Source of the DNA: Planctomycetota bacterium
GTDB taxonomy: Bacteria > Planctomycetota > PLA2 > JAEUHO01
Length of the DNA: 64,000 bases
Assembly: GCA_030066775.1 (NCBI GenBank)
Contig: JASJAY010000012.1
Coordinates: 20,640 to 84,639 of the forward strand
Reading direction: 5' to 3'
Under the pieces are notes generated by a model. That model was not told where the DNA came from, searched no databases, and saw only the letters and a program-made list of their open reading frames with translations. Numbering within the stretch: position 1 is the stretch's first letter; the number at the start of each line of letters is the position of its first letter. Of the stretch, positions 36,806-44,937 are shown in pieces. The translations under genes and the position numbers were made by a program.

Positions 36806-38526
36806 TTGTCGCTGTCTCCCCCGGCGGGCACGGGCCGGAGTTCGCAGACTACGCGGATGCTCGCCGGTTCGGCAGCGGCATCTTCGGAGGCGGGGAACGC
36901 GCCGGTGACGGGTTGGCCGCGACGCTTCAGGTAGTCGAACAGGCGTCGCGCGAGCGTGTCGGTGCCGTCGCCCGCGTAGACGACGCGCAACCGAGCGAGC
37001 AAGCCCGCGTCCTCGGAGCCGGACGTGAGCGCCTTCATCGACCCGAGCAGCTCGGCGGCCTTGGCGTCGAAGTCGGCCTCCGCGGGCGCCATCCACACGG
37101 CGGCCTCGACCGCCTTGCGCAGATCGATGATCGCGTCGAGGCGTCCGTCCCCGACGACGGCGGAGAGGTCGAGCGTCTCGACGCCGACCGCGATCGGTGC
37201 GGTGCGGCGCGCCGCCTCGATCCAGCGGTGCGGGGCGCGCCCCGCCACGCGCAGGGTGCCGTCCTCGAGCGTCAACGTGATCGTCGGCAACGGGCGCAGC
37301 GCCTTGGTGATCCGCTCGAGCACGAAGGGTTCGTGCGACGCGTGATACGGGTCGAAGGTCAGCGCGATCTCGTTCTCGGGGAGCTCGATGCCTTCGAGCA
37401 GCGTGATCGGCTCGCGCGCCATCGGATCGCGCAGGCCACGCGCATGCAGCGCCCCGTCGGAGTCGCTGGCCCAGGTCACCACGATGCCGGGCTCGTCGCG
37501 CAGTGCTTCGAGGTAGGCGTTCCAGCTGTCGCGCCGCTCGGCGGCGCGCGTGGTCGCGACCACCCACCAGGAGATGAGCGCGATGATCCCGCCGAACACC
37601 AGCGTCCAGAACAGGAAGGACGAGACCGTGCGCTCCTTCTTCTCCTTGCGCTGCTCCAGCAGGCACTCCTCGAGCACCGCCTCCACGCCCGCGAACTCGG
37701 AGGGATCTCCCTCGAAGCCCGCGAGCGGTACCTGGTAGTCGGCGTGGATCGTCTCGACCGCCTCGACCAGCTTGGGCCGCAGCTGCGGCGGCGGGATGCC
37801 GCGCACCACGGCCGCGAGGATGGCCCCCGAGCCCTGCTCGATCAGCAGGTTCAGGTCGCCCACGCGGAAGGTGTCGAGCCCACTGCCTTCCTCCACGTCG
37901 AAGGAATCGTGCACGAAGTCGCGGATCGCCGTGAGCATCGCCGAGACGACCTCGGGCTCCTCCGCATCCTCGCCCGTGTTCGTGAGCTGCTGGATGAGCA
38001 AGCCGCTCTTCCGGTGGATCAGGAACATCTGCTCGACGCGATAGACGAGGTTGTGCGAGAGCGCGATCTCGCCATAGGACTTGCCCGTGCGCCAGGCCTG
38101 GATGCGCCACTTGAGGCCACGGAAGGTGAACGCCGACTCGACGGTGCGGTTGATGGAGCCCACCATCGAGGCCATCGACTGCGAGATTGCCTTGCGGATC
38201 GCCGGACCGATGATCGGGAAGATCACGTCGACGATCGCCTGCGGGTTGCGGCGCACGGAGTCGCTGAGCGTCGCCTCGATCGTGGGCCGCATCGCGGCGG
38301 CGAGCTGACCATCCTCCTTGGAGCGGATGACGATCGCGCGTGCGAGCACCTCGCCCACGTCCTTGGCCCGGCGCTCCGGGTCGATCACCCGATCGCGGAC
38401 TTCACGGACCTCGAGATGGTTGGTGCCGACGAGGATCTGGCGCAGCAGGTCGAGGTCGGAGGTCCCCTTCGCGGGGGACTTCGCACCTCGCTTGCGGGGC
38501 TTCTGCTGCGTGCCGTCCGGCGTCAC
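36802..38526 (-). CDS. OmpA-like inner-membrane protein of the Ras-like GTPase module
   Basis: 574 residues from GTG 38526. A cytoplasmic region of about 300 residues (with VRDRVIDPERRAKDVGEVLA and FPIIGPAIRKAISQSMASMV) precedes one membrane helix, FLFWTLVFGGIIALISWWVV (about 310-329). The periplasmic part has a BON-like segment and a C-terminal region that looks like a worn OmpA/peptidoglycan-binding domain (VVYAGDGTDTLARRLFDYLK). The N-terminal domain resembles a family I know from gene sets pairing OmpA-like proteins with small GTPases. It could carry a wall signal to the GTPase and kinase encoded next; inference. Confidence 0.75.
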   Translation of the reverse strand: MTPDGTQQKPRKRGAKSPAKGTSDLDLLRQILVGTNHLEVREVRDRVIDPERRAKDVGEVLARAIVIRSKEDGQLAAAMRPTIEATLSDSVRRNPQAIVDVIFPIIGPAIRKAISQSMASMVGSINRTVESAFTFRGLKWRIQAWRTGKSYGEIALSHNLVYRVEQMFLIHRKSGLLIQQLTNTGEDAEEPEVVSAMLTAIRDFVHDSFDVEEGSGLDTFRVGDLNLLIEQGSGAILAAVVRGIPPPQLRPKLVEAVETIHADYQVPLAGFEGDPSEFAGVEAVLEECLLEQRKEKKERTVSSFLFWTLVFGGIIALISWWVVATTRAAERRDSWNAYLEALRDEPGIVVTWASDSDGALHARGLRDPMAREPITLLEGIELPENEIALTFDPYHASHEPFVLERITKALRPLPTITLTLEDGTLRVAGRAPHRWIEAARRTAPIAVGVETLDLSAVVGDGRLDAIIDLRKAVEAAVWMAPAEADFDAKAAELLGSMKALTSGSEDAGLLARLRVVYAGDGTDTLARRLFDYLKRRGQPVTGAFPASEDAAAEPASIRVVCELRPVPAGGDSDK

Positions 38527-38528
38527 GT

Positions 38529-38975
38529 CTACTCCGCGGGCGCCTTCGCCGGCTCGTTCGCGAGCTGGCGTCCCATCTCGACGAGCATCTGGCCCAGCTG
38601 CTCGCGGCTCACCTTCTCGCTACGCAGCGTGTCGGCCTCGTGCGTCAGACGCGCAGTCATCTCGCGCACCTGCTTCTCGAGCGCGGCGCGTGCGTCGTCG
38701 AGCGCCTTACCGCTGTCCTTGTCCACGGCGTCGATGCGCTCGAGCGCAGCGTCCACGCGCGCGTCGAGCGCGTCGTCCTGCGCCTGCCCATCCGTCGCGA
38801 CCTGCTTCAGCTCTCCCTGGAGCTGCTCGCGGAGACTGCCGAGCTCCTCCTTGAGGATCCGCTCGACGTCACCGATCTTCGTAAGCACCTCGCGGAACCG
38901 CGCGCCGAAGAGGATCTCGCGGACCTCGCTGATCCCCCCAATGTCCGGCGTGGTCGCCTGTTGCTCCTTGGCCAT
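38529..38975 (-). CDS. Coiled-coil protein of the Ras-like GTPase module
   Basis: 148 residues from ATG 38975, which has GGAG six bases upstream; a TTG four codons earlier is possible. An N-terminal motif, ISEVREILFGARFREVLTKI, resembles the start of the neighbouring family. The remainder is one long acidic coiled coil (for example ERILKEELGSLREQLQGELK) ending in an Ala/Pro tail. No membrane segment. It lies two bases before the OmpA-like gene and probably forms a complex with its cytoplasmic domain. Confidence 0.75.
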   Translation of the reverse strand: MAKEQQATTPDIGGISEVREILFGARFREVLTKIGDVERILKEELGSLREQLQGELKQVATDGQAQDDALDARVDAALERIDAVDKDSGKALDDARAALEKQVREMTARLTHEADTLRSEKVSREQLGQMLVEMGRQLANEPAKAPAE

Positions 38976-39091
38976 CTCATGCTCCAACGGACGTCACAAG
39001 AGGACCATGGTACGGGATCCGCGCAAGTGCCGCAGCGGGATGGCGCACGTGCCCCGCCGCCCAATCCGGCCTTCGCGTCTCAGTCCGCGAC

Positions 39092-40519
39092 CTACGTGAA
39101 TTGTTCGGGTACGTCCTTCGGCGGGATGTCCGCCGCCGGCCGTTTCGTGAAGGCCAGGAACTCGAGCACCGCGGAGCGCTGGTAGAGGAACAGATAGCCC
39201 ACCGCAAGGCCCATCAGCGATGCGATCGCGTAGCCCACGCCGTAGTAATGCGTGCCGTTGTCGAGGCTCCAGAATGCCAGCACCGCGTTGCCCATCAGGA
39301 AGATGCCCGCCGTCACGAGCGCCTCCGCGCGCAGGTCGAAGTACAGGAGGATCAGCACGGTCACGAGCAACAGCACGTGGAAGAACGAGCCCAGGCAGCA
39401 CGCCCGGAACACCGGCGCCGCATCGGGTGGCAGCCCCAGCATCGCCACGATCTGCGGCGCGAAGATCAGCACGGCGAACGTGACCGCCCCCTGCATGCGG
39501 ACGAGCCGGATGGTCCCCCACCGGAGCGTCTCCAGCATGTGCGTCTTGCGCGAGTGGACCTCCTTCAGCGGGAAGTCGTGCAGGATCGACCCGTAGAAGC
39601 TGCGGTAGCCCTCGTAGAAGTCCGTCTCCACGAGCACCAGGTTCATCACCAACGCCGGCATCACCGTGAGGTACGCGAAGAAGCGGCACGTGTCGTACAT
39701 CGGATGGATGTTCACGAGCGGCAGTACCGACACCCCGTCCGCCGACCAGAACACGATCTGATCGATCCAGATCCCGGCGTTGTAGAAGAGCCCGATCAGC
39801 ACGAGGCGCGGGTACGTCTTCATGCTCATCAGGATCGAGTTGTCGGGCACGCCGCCCACGTCCATCTCGCGCACGATGCTCACCACCAGCAGCGCGAGCG
39901 TCAGTCCCTGGCCCGCCGCATAGCCGGCGATCAAGGCCGCCGTGCCACCGAGGCCCGGGATCTCGAGGATGTTGAATCCCAAGACGGCCATGGCGAGCAG
40001 CGAGAGCAGGCTGCCCTTCGCGTACGCCCACAGCACGGCGTTGAAGTCCTTCGTGGCGCTGAGCCACAAGAGCGCCACCCACGTCAAGCTCATGATGACG
40101 TAGAGCGCGACGCTCACGAGCGCGAGCGAGGCGGACATGCCCGAGACGATCGCGAAGAAGACGCCGATGACGACCTGCACGACGGCCGTCCACTTGAACG
40201 CCGCCGCGAAGGCGGGCAGGACGCGCTCGTAGCGCTTCGCGAAGAGCAGGTCGGCGATGCGACGCGTGAAGGACATCTGCACGACGCCCACCACGACGAG
40301 GCTGAACGCGAAGCCGTAGGTGACGAGCGCGCGGAACGCCTCGTACTCGACGCGGTCCGCGAAGAAGGGCGCGAACACCGTGACGATGCTCAGCGTGATG
40401 ATCGTCATGATCCACGGGCCGGCTGCCACGAGCCCGGCGGACGCGTAGCCGCGCACACGCGAGAGCAGGTCGCCCTCGTCGCGGATCATGCGCCTGAGCT
40501 CGAACCCGATGCCGGCCAT
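39092..40519 (-). CDS. pelG: Pel exopolysaccharide inner-membrane transporter PelG
   Basis: 475 residues with about twelve membrane helices. The opening, MAGIGFELRRMI followed by a long helix ending AAGPWIMTIITLSI, is characteristic of PelG. PelG forms the polymer-export channel and, with PelD and PelE, the membrane complex that activates PelF. It begins one base after the pelF stop and is the last gene of the pel cluster. The length is close to known PelG. Confidence 0.93.
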   Translation of the reverse strand: MAGIGFELRRMIRDEGDLLSRVRGYASAGLVAAGPWIMTIITLSIVTVFAPFFADRVEYEAFRALVTYGFAFSLVVVGVVQMSFTRRIADLLFAKRYERVLPAFAAAFKWTAVVQVVIGVFFAIVSGMSASLALVSVALYVIMSLTWVALLWLSATKDFNAVLWAYAKGSLLSLLAMAVLGFNILEIPGLGGTAALIAGYAAGQGLTLALLVVSIVREMDVGGVPDNSILMSMKTYPRLVLIGLFYNAGIWIDQIVFWSADGVSVLPLVNIHPMYDTCRFFAYLTVMPALVMNLVLVETDFYEGYRSFYGSILHDFPLKEVHSRKTHMLETLRWGTIRLVRMQGAVTFAVLIFAPQIVAMLGLPPDAAPVFRACCLGSFFHVLLLVTVLILLYFDLRAEALVTAGIFLMGNAVLAFWSLDNGTHYYGVGYAIASLMGLAVGYLFLYQRSAVLEFLAFTKRPAADIPPKDVPEQFT

Positions 40520-40520
40520 T

Positions 40521-42026
40521 TCAGGCGACCCCCTTCGCGTTCGCGTGGCGGCGATAGATCTCCGCGTAGCGGTTGACCATGTCCTGCTCGTCGTAGTACT
40601 GCTCGACGCGCGCGCGCATCGTCTTGCTCATCTGCTTGCGCAGCGCGTCGTCGCCGAGCACCTCGAGCAGCGCCTCGGCCAGCGCGCCCGGGTTGTAGAT
40701 CGGGACCACGCGGCCGCCCTTGCCGAGCTCGCGGTCCGCGGGCAAGCGGCCGAAGAGCAGCTCGCTGCACGAGCCCACGTCGGTGGCGACGGTCGGCACG
40801 CCGACGGCCCCCGCCTCGAGGATGACGAGCGGCTGCGCCTCCGAGATGCTCGAGAGGACGCACACGTCGACCTTGGGCAGCTCCTCGATCACGTTCACCG
40901 AGCCGTCGAAGGTGACGTTGTCCCCGAGCCGGAGCGCCGCGGCCATGTTCACACACGCCTCGGCGTACTCCGGGTCCTCGTCGGCCGGACCCATCACCCG
41001 GAAGCGGACGTCGGGCATCTTGTCGAGCACGAGCCGCGCCGTGCGGAGCAACGTGCGCACGTCCTTGATGGGACAGACCCGGCCGATGAAGCCGACGGTC
41101 AGCGGGCGCTTGCCCGGCGGATCGTCGGGCTTCACCTTGAAGCGCGAGAGGTCGATGCCGTTCGGCACCACGAAGACGCGCTCGGGATCCGCGCCGTCAT
41201 CGACCTGCAGCAGCTTGTTGCCCTCGTAGAGCGTGTAGATCTCGTCCGCGTGCTCGTAGCAGACGCGGCTCATCATCGCGAACTGACGCATCCAGAAGCG
41301 CTTGAAGTACGGGACGTCGCGCATCGACACGCGGCTGTCGATCTCCCCACCGGGGATCCAGGTCGCACGCTGGATGTCGATCCGGCGCTCCTTGGCATAG
41401 ATGCCGTGCTCGGTGAGGAACATCGGGCGCTGCTGGCGCAGCTTCGCGCCGGCGGCCAGGATGCCGGCGTAGCCGGTGCACACCGTGTGATAGCAACGCG
41501 CCGGCGGTAGCTTCGCGGTCAGGACGTTCACGAGCGGCAGGAGCGCAAAGCGCCAGGTCCAGAAGAACTGGAGCAGCCCCTCGTCGCCGGCCTCGGCCTT
41601 GTAGGTCTCGAGCATCACCTCCCAGCCCTCGGGCGAGTCCAGGAGCGCGCGCTTGAGCTGGAGGATGTCCTCCTCCTCGTTGACCGCCTTGAAGAACTGG
41701 TCGAAGGCACCGGATGCGCCCTCGCGCAGATCCTTCATCATCTTCTGGAAGCGCCGGATCACGGGGCGCCAGTCGCGGTTGTCCGCCTTGGCGCCGCGCT
41801 CGATCTCGTCCTCCGGCTGGAGGTAGACCTCGCGCACGTCCACGAGGTTCTTGGGCAGCTCGTACTTGGGCCCGTTCGGGTACGCGCCCTTGCTCGGGCT
41901 CAGGTGCAGCACGCTGAACGTCAGGTCGTCGATGCGCGTGACGAGGCGATGCACCCACGACGACACGCCGCCCGTCACGAACGGGTACGTGCCTTCGAGG
42001 ATCAGGCAGACGTCGGCCTTCTTCAT
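40521..42026 (-). CDS. pelF: Pel polysaccharide glycosyltransferase PelF
   Basis: 501 residues, cytoplasmic GT4-type (GT-B) enzyme that polymerises Pel from UDP-linked amino sugars. It begins LILEGTYPFVTGGVSSWVHR, has the PelF-specific FLTEHGIYAKERRIDIQRA, the C-terminal nucleotide-binding LTVGFIGRVCPIKDVRTLLR, and SISEAQPLVILEAGAVGVPT with the E-x7-E motif. Its ATG overlaps the pelE stop (ATGA). No missing residues noticed. Confidence 0.94.
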   Translation of the reverse strand: MKKADVCLILEGTYPFVTGGVSSWVHRLVTRIDDLTFSVLHLSPSKGAYPNGPKYELPKNLVDVREVYLQPEDEIERGAKADNRDWRPVIRRFQKMMKDLREGASGAFDQFFKAVNEEEDILQLKRALLDSPEGWEVMLETYKAEAGDEGLLQFFWTWRFALLPLVNVLTAKLPPARCYHTVCTGYAGILAAGAKLRQQRPMFLTEHGIYAKERRIDIQRATWIPGGEIDSRVSMRDVPYFKRFWMRQFAMMSRVCYEHADEIYTLYEGNKLLQVDDGADPERVFVVPNGIDLSRFKVKPDDPPGKRPLTVGFIGRVCPIKDVRTLLRTARLVLDKMPDVRFRVMGPADEDPEYAEACVNMAAALRLGDNVTFDGSVNVIEELPKVDVCVLSSISEAQPLVILEAGAVGVPTVATDVGSCSELLFGRLPADRELGKGGRVVPIYNPGALAEALLEVLGDDALRKQMSKTMRARVEQYYDEQDMVNRYAEIYRRHANAKGVA

Positions 42027-42988
42027 GCCGCACCCTCCCGTTGGTCACCGGCGACGTAGTCCAACCAGCCCGGCAGCTCCTCGCCGCGCTGGAGGAGCTC
42101 CTCGGCGAGGCGCCGGACCGTGTCGAAGTCGCGCTGTGCGAAGGCCTCTTCGGCCTGTGTGCGCAGGAGCGCCGCCGGCGCCTCCTCGCCCTCGGCCCCG
42201 CCTTCGGCCGCAGCCGGTGCGGTGGCGGCGTCCACCAGCGCGCTGCGTACGCGCTCGGCCTCGGCGTCGTGCCACTGCGACATGGACTCATCGAGCGCAC
42301 CACAGGACGCCAGGGCGGCATGCGCGTCGGCGTAGGCCGCGCGCATCGCCGGATCGTCCGGGTGCTCCTCGAAGTCGATGCGCGCAGCGTCCAACACCTC
42401 GCAGAGCCGCTGCTCGATGCCCTCGAGCTGGCCGTAGGCGAAGAGCCGGATCTCCGGATCGGAGGCGCCGAGACACTGCCGCAGCAAGCGGATGTGCTGC
42501 GGCTCGCCGAGGTCGGCCAGCCGCCGGAGCGCACTCCGCTTGTGGTCGGGTGTGCCGAACTCGAGGATCGCGCTGTAGCTCTCCGCGTCCGTCAGCACCT
42601 CGATGTCGCGCTCGAACTCGCCCGTGAACGGGCTGCGCTCCGGGCGCGGTTCCTCCGGCTCCAGGAACTGAGCGTGGAAGCGCGCTAGCTGCGCACGCTC
42701 ATGGCTCCGGGAGCCGGCGTGATGGTTGCGCGTCGCCCAGGCGAGCATCGGTCCAACGACAGGTACGCACAAGGTCATGACTCTTGCGAGCTGTCGTTTC
42801 GCCTCACTTCGCTGAGCGACGCGCGCTGACTCCGGTACCCACCCCGAAAGGTACGTTGCCAGCCCGTGGAGAGCGGCCGCCAGCGCCAAAGTGGCGCTGG
42901 GACCAGCCCATGCCAACACAACAGCAAGGGTGTCCACCCAGGTGGCCAGTGCACATCCCATGCGTGCCGTGATCGCGCGGCCGGTCAT
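42023..42988 (-). CDS. pelE: Pel assembly membrane protein PelE
   Basis: 321 residues from ATG 42988, inside an ATGA overlap with pelD. Two N-terminal membrane helices (LAVVLAWAGPSATLALAAAL and VMTLCVPVVGPMLAWA) are followed by a soluble helical region with TPR-like repeats (ESYSAILEFGTPDHKRSALR; AEEAFAQRDFDTVRRLAEEL). Size, topology and place between PelD and PelF match PelE, which scaffolds the inner-membrane complex. Sequence alone would not name it; context does. Confidence 0.83.
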   Translation of the reverse strand: MTGRAITARMGCALATWVDTLAVVLAWAGPSATLALAAALHGLATYLSGWVPESARVAQRSEAKRQLARVMTLCVPVVGPMLAWATRNHHAGSRSHERAQLARFHAQFLEPEEPRPERSPFTGEFERDIEVLTDAESYSAILEFGTPDHKRSALRRLADLGEPQHIRLLRQCLGASDPEIRLFAYGQLEGIEQRLCEVLDAARIDFEEHPDDPAMRAAYADAHAALASCGALDESMSQWHDAEAERVRSALVDAATAPAAAEGGAEGEEAPAALLRTQAEEAFAQRDFDTVRRLAEELLQRGEELPGWLDYVAGDQREGAA

Positions 42989-44937
42989 TCGTCCGCCTCC
43001 ACGAGCTGGAGCAAGGTGAGGGGGGCAAGTCCCTCGGCCTCGCATGCAACGATTTGGGGTTCCGGAATCAGTGAGAGTTCAGGTCCACCCGCGTCCCGCA
43101 ACACTGCGAGGACACGTGCAGCCGCTACGTCCGCGCTATCGCGATCCGTGTTCGGCATCAGGAGGACCAGGGAATCGGGGTCGAACCAGTACAGGCCGTC
43201 AGAGGGGCGCAGCTGCTCGAGCGCCTGGCGTGCACCGGTGGGCCACGGACGACCGCCGTCGGGCGAGACGCCGTGGAAGATGGCGAGGTGACAGGGCGCG
43301 CCCGTCTCCTGTGCGACGCGCGCCTCGACGCGCAGGCGACGCAGCAGCCCATCGAGATCACCCAGCTCGCCGAGCGGCGGCACGAGCAGGGGAACGTCGT
43401 CTTCGAAGGGCTGCGCCGCGTGCTCGCGGAAGTGCGCATCCATGCGCTCGATGAACGAGTGCAGGTCGGGCGCCTCTGAGTCGACACCGAGCAGGCGGCT
43501 CTCGATGCGCAGCGTCGTGTCGGGCCGCGTCTCACCCTCGAGCTTGAGGTCCGCGCCGTCGTAGCCGGCATCGACGCCGGACATCACGAGCACGTAGCAG
43601 CCCGGGTGCCCGAAGCGGTACAGCTCGCGATCCTCGAGCACCGGCGAGAGCTCGTGGACCAGCGCCCGCTCGAGCTCGTCGCGCGCCGCGGTCGAGCGGT
43701 AGCGCCAGCCGGCGACCTGCACGATGGCCACGCTGAGCGGCGTGCCGTAGCGCGTGGTCCGGTCGAACTCCACGCGGAGGCGCTCGCTGAGGTCGGCCTC
43801 CCCGCGCACGGGCCTGAGTCCGACGGCGTCGTCGGCCTGAGAGCCCCACCCCTTCACGGCCAGGGTCGTGCTCGCCCACTCGGCGATGCCGAAGAAGACG
43901 GCCGCCGCGCCCGGGCTCACCAGGCGCGAGGGGATCTCGTCGACGACGAGCAGGCCGTGCAGGCTGCCGTCGGGGGCTTCCAGGGGTGCAACGAAGAGCG
44001 GGTCGCCGGGCTGGACCCGCGAGCCGAACTCGAACGCCTTGATCTCGCATCGCATGCGGATCGCGAAGGCGATGAGGTCACTCTGCGCATAGTGGGCGAT
44101 GCGATCGAGTCGCTCGCCCTGGACCCATCCGCGCTCGGCGGCGAGACCGAGCCGTCCTTGCGCATCGACCAGCCACACGCTGGCCTTCGATGCGCCGCAG
44201 TTCTTGTTCACCAGGTCCAGGAGCATCGGATAGAGGTCGTCCGATGGGCCTTGCTGGAGCTTCGCGGAGCTCTCGATCAGGTTGGCCAGGTGGACCGGCT
44301 GCTCTTCGATGCGCTTCTTGAGCCGGTGCAGCGCCGTGAGCAGCGTCTCGCGCTCGTATGAGAGGCGGCGCGCATCCCGTTGCGCCGCTTCGAGCTCGGC
44401 TGTGGCGTTGTGGAATCGTCTGGCGTGCGCGTCGTGGATCTCGCCCACGAGGAACCCGCCGAAGAGGAAGAGAAGGGTCGACTGGGGCTCGGCGAAGATG
44501 AGCCCGATGGCCCCGCCGAGACCGTGCTCAGGCGAAAGCCCCAGGATCTGGATGCCGACCGCGATGAAGGCGCTGGTGAGGCCCGCAATCGTCCCGTGCG
44601 CGGCGGCCATGCCGAGCACGATCAGCCAATAGGGATGGGGATGCAGGCCGAAGTGGCCTACGGGACCGGGCGTCAGCGTCGCTTCAATGAGGACGAAGAG
44701 CGCGAACAGGAAGAGGACGTCCCGCAGCCAATGTGCAGCACGCCATCTAGAACCAGATGTCGAGTCGGAGGTCGACGTGACCCGACTCGCCGTCCTGGAA
44801 TCTGTCCTGGTTTCCGTAGCCCGCGCGGAGCTCGAGCCCGAATCCGGCCCAGAGGTCGGTACGCAGTCGTCCTTCCGCGCCCCAGACGAATCCCTGGACG
44901 CGCAGGTCGAGCCCTGCGTAGACCTCGAAGGTCGCAT
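42985..44937 (-). CDS. pelD: Pel regulator PelD with GAF and two degenerate GGDEF-like domains
   Basis: 650 residues if started at ATG 44937; numbering below uses that. Residues 1-64 overlap pelB in another frame and are probably not real: the fold starts near 66 (WRAAHWLRDVLFLFALFVLI), but no ATG, GTG or TTG stands there. Four membrane helices (about 70-170) and a coiled coil (175-215) lead to a GAF domain (about 225-365). A degenerate GGDEF domain (380-500) has FGHPG in place of GGDEF and no RxxD. A second (about 515-645) has DPDSL in place of GGDEF but a well-placed I-site, R577-P-S-D580. PelD binds c-di-GMP to switch on Pel synthesis; common PelD has one such domain. Confidence 0.87.
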   Translation of the reverse strand: MRPSRSTQGSTCASRDSSGARKDDCVPTSGPDSGSSSARATETRTDSRTASRVTSTSDSTSGSRWRAAHWLRDVLFLFALFVLIEATLTPGPVGHFGLHPHPYWLIVLGMAAAHGTIAGLTSAFIAVGIQILGLSPEHGLGGAIGLIFAEPQSTLLFLFGGFLVGEIHDAHARRFHNATAELEAAQRDARRLSYERETLLTALHRLKKRIEEQPVHLANLIESSAKLQQGPSDDLYPMLLDLVNKNCGASKASVWLVDAQGRLGLAAERGWVQGERLDRIAHYAQSDLIAFAIRMRCEIKAFEFGSRVQPGDPLFVAPLEAPDGSLHGLLVVDEIPSRLVSPGAAAVFFGIAEWASTTLAVKGWGSQADDAVGLRPVRGEADLSERLRVEFDRTTRYGTPLSVAIVQVAGWRYRSTAARDELERALVHELSPVLEDRELYRFGHPGCYVLVMSGVDAGYDGADLKLEGETRPDTTLRIESRLLGVDSEAPDLHSFIERMDAHFREHAAQPFEDDVPLLVPPLGELGDLDGLLRRLRVEARVAQETGAPCHLAIFHGVSPDGGRPWPTGARQALEQLRPSDGLYWFDPDSLVLLMPNTDRDSADVAAARVLAVLRDAGGPELSLIPEPQIVACEAEGLAPLTLLQLVEADE

